Positions 54,451 to 56,908 of a stretch of DNA of 56,908 nt are shown in pieces (position 1 is the first letter of the stretch; each line of letters starts with the position of its first letter). The stretch is from Chalciporus piperatus (Eukaryota > Basidiomycota > Agaricomycetes > Boletales > Boletaceae). Below the pieces are notes generated by a model. The model saw nothing but the letters and a program-made list of their open reading frames with translations. It did not search any database and was not told the origin of the DNA. The stretch lies in assembly GCA_038093975.1 (NCBI GenBank), contig JBBPTG010000160.1, forward strand, positions 1 to 56,908. Direction: 5' to 3'. The translations under genes were made by a program, and so were the position numbers.

Positions 54451-54742
54451 CTTCGCATATATTCTAGTATCTCACAGGATTCGCCCAGTAGCACCACCTA
54501 CTCCTCCCCTTTCTCCTGTTATATCACAAGCAGAGTTAGAAGAGGACAGAGAATCGGTACCAGGATTAGTAGAATCTGACAGTGAAGACAAAGGAGGACT
54601 AAGAGAGACAAACGCACCAGGAGTGCAACTGTACTATCCCGCGCCTCATTCCATCAGAAGAAGCATTCCACCACCACCTTATCAGAGAGACGCCCCTGCT
54701 TCGTTATCAGGAGAAACCCTTGAAGGATCTCAGGAGATCTGA
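54002..54742 (+). CDS. Second unassigned frame, overlapping, just before gag
   Basis: The frame is 246 codons, +1 relative to the preceding one. Its C-terminal 90 residues look coding-like (PVISQAELEEDRESVPGLV, acidic then Pro-rich). The N-terminal part is probably a shadow. A splice to the acceptor TATCTCACAG at about 54478 could join the first frame to this end, but no clear donor was settled. It ends 44 bp before the gag ATG. Confidence 0.3.
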   Translation: MKSYTTMPPPFPEPQPRSRSPLIGPPSTRIFLLFNTDSPLESLVVRKVSVALSITRLYHRQERRRFERTLTIGYVNADEATGYLEVSQRTPVFVLRREYQPRVLLAALAAISLLHPLERFVQYSLQVFLLLSYLIFGHEILSSDRRVTFDFAYILVSHRIRPVAPPTPPLSPVISQAELEEDRESVPGLVESDSEDKGGLRETNAPGVQLYYPAPHSIRRSIPPPPYQRDAPASLSGETLEGSQEI

Positions 54743-54786
54743 AATAAAAAATCTAGTTTTACCCCTTCCATTCTAGTGCATCAAGA

Positions 54787-55989
54787 ATGTCGGTTCTCGC
54801 CCCAGACTTAGCAGCTGCCTTGACAGGCATTCTCGGGCATCGTGACGCGTCCATACGGGATCTTGGAACGCAGTTGAGACTTGCGTTAGAAACCATGACG
54901 GATCAGCTTACCAACGCTCAAAGGGTAAATCAAAATCTAAACAATAATATCTTGCAGCTTGAAGCGCAAGTGCAAGCCATTCAAGTGCCTGGCGCAATAC
55001 CAGCTCTTACGGTCGGACCTAGCGGACCTAAGCTATCCAAAATCGTCAAAGATCCAGGAGACTATGACGGATCCAGAGGAAAGAAGTTCGAAGAATGGTG
55101 GACAAGGGTCCGCGCATGGCTAGATGAAAACAACACCGTGTTAACCGGAATGACGGCGATCAGAGCTATCCTTAGTCGAATGACAGGAGGAGACGCCGCT
55201 ACTTTCTCACGAGCCATGACACACGACATTCTGGAAAATGGAACCACGTATACTTCCGCCGAGTTCCATAAACGAATTACCGATCAATTCCGCTCGGGTA
55301 ATGAAGTGGAGTATCACCGCAATCAGATCAAGAATCTGAAACAGGGCAAGATGTCTATGGAAAAATTCCTTACCACGTTCCAGACTCATCGCCTTATGGA
55401 CGATTGGAGTGATGCGCGACACATCGAACTTCTAGAACTAAATGCAGATCCAGAGATCACACATCGGATCTTTATGGATAAAGGACGGTTCGACAAATAT
55501 GACACATACGTCGAAGAACTACGCCTCCTTGCAGGAAGGAAACAGCTTATCTCCATGATCAAGACAGGAACCGCAGGTGATACCCCGCGATATAAATATA
55601 CCAACACGGGTACACAACCGGGTCGTGGTGCCCCAATGGATATAGGTTCTGCCGAAATCGAAGAAGGAGAAATCGTGGAAGAAGAAGAAGAAGCATCGTC
55701 TGCCGTAAAGGCGGCCACAAGCAATTCCAAAGAAAAGAAACAAGGAAATTGTTGGAACTGTGGGAAACCGGGACATCCGAAACAGCAATGTCCGGTGCCT
55801 AGTACCAAATGCAAGGGCTGTGGCTGGTCACGAGGCGAACACAAACGTGCCTGCAAACTTCAGAAGAGACAGGTGAGAGAACTGTCTACCGAATCTAGCG
55901 CTCTCGAAGGTCGTTCATTCGACGAAATGAAGGCTTACTTCTACGATATGAAAGATATCGAAATGAAGGGAAAAGGCAAAGCGGCCTGA
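54787..55989 (+). CDS. Gypsy gag
   Basis: This capsid-nucleocapsid protein of 400 residues starts MSVLAPDLAAALTG. A heptad-like helix region (residues about 20-65) precedes the retrotransposon gag core (DYDGSRGKKFEEWWTRVRAW ... FHKRITDQF). The nucleocapsid has a CCHC knuckle, CWNCGKPGHPKQQC, and a second Cys/His cluster, CKGCGWSRGEHKRAC. An acidic EEGEIVEEEEE stretch lies before the knuckle. The ending is KGKGKAA with TGA at 55987-55989. It binds element RNA and assembles particles. Pol is in another frame downstream. Confidence 0.9.
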   Translation: MSVLAPDLAAALTGILGHRDASIRDLGTQLRLALETMTDQLTNAQRVNQNLNNNILQLEAQVQAIQVPGAIPALTVGPSGPKLSKIVKDPGDYDGSRGKKFEEWWTRVRAWLDENNTVLTGMTAIRAILSRMTGGDAATFSRAMTHDILENGTTYTSAEFHKRITDQFRSGNEVEYHRNQIKNLKQGKMSMEKFLTTFQTHRLMDDWSDARHIELLELNADPEITHRIFMDKGRFDKYDTYVEELRLLAGRKQLISMIKTGTAGDTPRYKYTNTGTQPGRGAPMDIGSAEIEEGEIVEEEEEASSAVKAATSNSKEKKQGNCWNCGKPGHPKQQCPVPSTKCKGCGWSRGEHKRACKLQKRQVRELSTESSALEGRSFDEMKAYFYDMKDIEMKGKGKAA

Positions 55990-56025
55990 ATGATCTGGGC
56001 AAACGGACCACAACTAACTCGTTAG

Positions 56026-56481
56026 TGTTATGACTGAGTCACAACACGGCGGGGACTTAAGGCAACACTAGGCCTTGCGAAGGAGTATGCTGAGTACTAA
56101 AACTTAATTGCGGTGAAGCAACAAATGGATTAGACTGGGGTCTGTGATAAGTACAGGGCTACTTATATACTATTGAGAAGTGCGCACAGACCAACAGCCG
56201 AATAAGGAAATCATAAAGGAAAAGATAAATAAGGTAAATGGGACGATAGATAAGAAAAGGTACCAGGTACGGATTAGGGTCTAGGCCATGACATCATTGC
56301 TGACTCATCTAAGTCTAGACCTTTGTCACGTGACCTGATTAGGTAATAGTTTTACGTAATGCTACAGGGATTACCGGAGCGGATTAAGATGAATCCGGCT
56401 TGACCCCTAAGTTGTAGACAAAGTCCAGAGTTCGAATACCGTTGTAGGCAAAAGTTTGAAAAGTTTTTAAATACTATAACA
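56026..56481 (-). mobile_element. Solo LTR inserted between gag and pol
   Basis: This 456-bp insert begins TGTTATGACTG and ends CTATAACA (inverted ends TGTTAT/ATAACA). It is flanked by the 5-bp duplication GTTAG (56021-56025, 56482-56486). A TATATAAG on the minus strand suggests minus orientation. It shares words such as GTCTAGACC and CACGTGAC with the other LTRs here, so it may be a diverged relative. Confidence 0.85.
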
Positions 56482-56488
56482 GTTAGGA

Positions 56489-56908
56489 AAATCTGTAAAC
56501 TATTCACACAGTCAAACGGGGTCTCATGTTGATCATGAGCTTGGCCTGGACTCTAGTCAGGTGCTTAATTCCGTTTCCATAATCCGATATCTTTCCGAAA
56601 ACCCAGGACCACGTTTCATTCGCACGACAGATCGAGAATTGAAGCTATCTACTTCCATCGCTTCGCAACGTCTCCCTTCTGCTTTCACACGAGCAGAGGC
56701 ACTTCTTGATTCAGGAGCTAACGCCATCTTCGTTGATCGGAGATGGGCTGACAAAATCAAATTACCCCTCGTGCAACTCAGACATCCACTTACGGTATAC
56801 AACGTGGACGGAACGCATAACTCCGCTGGACAGATAACACACTGTGCGGAAATCATTATCCATTTCAACGGACATCGTGAGAAGGCCATTGCAGAAGTCA
56901 CTGATCTC
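56489..56908 (+). CDS. Gypsy pol, protease region (partial)
   Basis: The open frame after the solo LTR runs to the window edge. It contains a retropepsin active site, ALLDSGANAIFVD (catalytic Asp), followed by LTVYNVDGT and a hydrophobic strand. Relative to gag, and ignoring the solo LTR with one target copy, pol is in the -1 frame and has no stop between, which suggests ribosomal frameshifting or an overlap. Reverse transcriptase and integrase are outside the window. Confidence 0.85.

Larger units (their letters stand above)
52866..56908 (+). mobile_element. Ty3/gypsy LTR retrotransposon, Tf1-like priming, 5' part
   Basis: The order is LTR (52866-53341), self-complementary primer site, leader, two unassigned overlapping frames (53485-54742), gag (54787-55989), an inserted solo LTR, then protease at the start of pol, running off the right edge. 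Its LTR is homologous to those of the LARD-like element at 42943-47619 but shorter and more diverged. Confidence 0.88.

Overview
This window reads as nuclear DNA of a wood-decay basidiomycete (Agaricomycetes). The signs are many short introns (about 45-75 nt, GT-AG), a GH7 cellobiohydrolase with a fungal cellulose-binding tail, basidiomycete-type adenylate-forming reductases (A-T-R), DUF6532 and DUF7770-like fungal proteins, a Plavaka transposase beside a TET/JBP dioxygenase, and dense LTR elements. All identifications come from reading translations; no database search was possible.

Left third (1-29.3 kb), mostly genic. 1-2512 is the 5' part of a Ty1/copia element on the minus strand. Three paralogous adenylate-forming reductase genes follow: A (+, 3.0-6.9 kb), B (-, 11.5-15.4 kb) and C (-, 25.4-29.3 kb). 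They share most intron positions. Only B reads open throughout. A has one in-frame TAG directly after the phosphopantetheine serine, and C has a TAG and a TGA. Between them lie a minus-strand ZNFX1-like superfamily 1 helicase (7.3-11.0 kb), a GH7-CBM1 cellobiohydrolase (17.1-18.8 kb), a small DUF7770-like gene (19.7-20.5 kb) and a mitochondrial dicarboxylate carrier (21.7-24.2 kb) with an 11-nt microexon and a 1.2-kb intron.

Middle (30-39 kb), DNA-transposon block. A PIF/Harbinger transposase with one nonsense codon is followed by a DUF6532 gene (-), a TET/JBP-like 2OG-Fe(II) dioxygenase (-) and an intact Plavaka transposase (+). The last two are head to head: the visible TET/JBP exons meet the Plavaka start codon. 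This pairing of a putative DNA-base oxidase with a transposase is the most interesting system here.

Right part (39-56.9 kb), repeats and nested elements. 39.2-42.9 kb is a complex of minisatellites, including two arrays in opposite orientation, a 201-bp higher-order repeat and a 147-bp GC-rich repeat. 42943-47619 is a non-autonomous LTR element (minus orientation, near-identical LTRs, no coding capacity). From 52866 an autonomous gypsy element of the same LTR family runs off the right edge. Both carry an 11-nt primer site that is the exact reverse complement of a sequence inside their own LTR, just after a TATA box: the Tf1-type self-priming arrangement. A solo LTR with a GTTAG duplication sits between gag and pol. 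Between the two LTR elements are two convergent unknown genes, one with a tandem exon-intron duplication, the other split by a 2-kb terminal-inverted-repeat element with an 8-bp target duplication.
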